Shown piece by piece: positions 56,778-57,193 of a stretch of DNA of 57,193 nucleotides. The stretch is from Mnemiopsis leidyi (Eukaryota; Ctenophora; Tentaculata; Lobata; Bolinopsidae). Location of the stretch: contig JH152822.1 of assembly GCA_000226015.1 (NCBI GenBank), positions 351,359-408,551 on the forward strand, in the 5' to 3' direction. The stretch's first letter is position 1. Each line of letters begins with the position of its first letter. The translations under genes were made by a program, and so were the position numbers. The notes beneath the pieces are model-generated. The model was not told where the DNA came from. It did not search any database and was given only the letters and a program-made list of their open reading frames with translations.

Positions 56778-57002
56778 GTAGCGTTTACAATCATAGCCAT
56801 TCTATAGCAATAGCTATAATTATAAAGTGTGCTCTATTTCCAATTAGTGACGGTAGGATGTCAACATTTTATCGCAATATATAACTTTTACTGTTCGCGT
56901 TATAATGACTAAATGACAACTTTAGAAAATAAACAGTCGTGTTCTCGGCTGTTTTTCTCTATATTTTTACTCAAAAACAATAATGTTAGACTTATCTTTA
57001 TC

Positions 57003-57193
57003 CTCTCCTTCTTTCTCTCTTTGACAACATCTTTTCTTTAACAACATCTTTTCTTTAACAACATCTTTTCTTTAACAACATCTTTCTCTCTTTGACAACA
57101 TCTTTCTCTCTTTGACAACATCTTTCTCTCTTTGTCAACATCGTTCTCTCTTTGACAACATCTTTCTCTCCTTGACAACATCTTTCTCTCTTT
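57003..57193. repeat. 20-bp satellite at the right window edge
   Basis: About nine copies of acaacatctttctctctttg, some in an 18-bp variant form. The array continues past the window. Confidence 0.95.

Noticed and set aside
1..57193. CRISPR arrays, bacterial operons, riboswitches, rRNA genes
   Set aside because: None seen. Tandem arrays have no unique spacers, and gene structure is eukaryotic.

Overview
The window reads as nuclear DNA of an invertebrate, probably early-branching, metazoan. Base composition is AT-rich, exons are short with GT-AG introns, intergenic spacers are long and full of minisatellites, and there is a SIX-type homeobox gene, a seven-helix receptor and animal-type mobile elements (Penelope-like, LINE, tRNA-derived SINE, hAT and pogo-like MITEs). 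I cannot name the species; a ctenophore or cnidarian would fit, but that is inference. There are two assembly gaps, 14879-14892 and 40886-41156.

Layout. 1-226 is a 24-bp satellite. 265-1903 holds two weak exon candidates. 2170-10088 is a run of three uninterrupted plus-strand genes (2170-3504, 6088-6984, 8988-10088), plus a possible spliced relative at 4137-5058. Each of the three encodes a short ectodomain, one membrane helix and a long low-complexity cytoplasmic tail. Next, on the minus strand, come a secreted-protein first exon (10457-10666) and a single-exon SIX-class homeodomain gene (11378-12313) with a row of sumoylation consensus sites. 14605-15079 is a SINE with a 13-bp target duplication, enclosing a duplicated body at an assembly gap. 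19260-24028 is a minus-strand gene that I could rebuild as seven exons with consistent splice phases (374 residues; cysteine-rich, probably DNA binding), with a pogo-like MITE in intron 2. 24994-26033 is a two-exon secreted mucin-like gene.

26.1-36.5 kb has no convincing gene, only an eroded reverse transcriptase relic, hairpins and tandem repeats. 36.5-38.9 kb has plus-strand exons on both sides of a minus-strand receptor gene (37034-38440), which may be nested in their intron. 40.49-41.54 kb is a broken Penelope-like element. 43.5-57.2 kb holds several short phase-0 first exons with related N-terminal sequence (43554, 48374, 56619), candidate last exons, a hAT MITE with a clean 8-bp target duplication (45811-46187), a LINE C-terminus and large minisatellites. 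The window ends in a 20-bp satellite.

How the genes relate. The single-pass membrane genes look like a local expansion or convergent cluster of adaptor-like surface proteins. The two transcription-factor-like genes (SIX, and the cysteine-rich seven-exon gene) both have CACGTG palindromes within 1 kb upstream. The small first-exon family in the right third is the least explained part. Exon joins were made by hand from splice consensus and phase and need RNA evidence.
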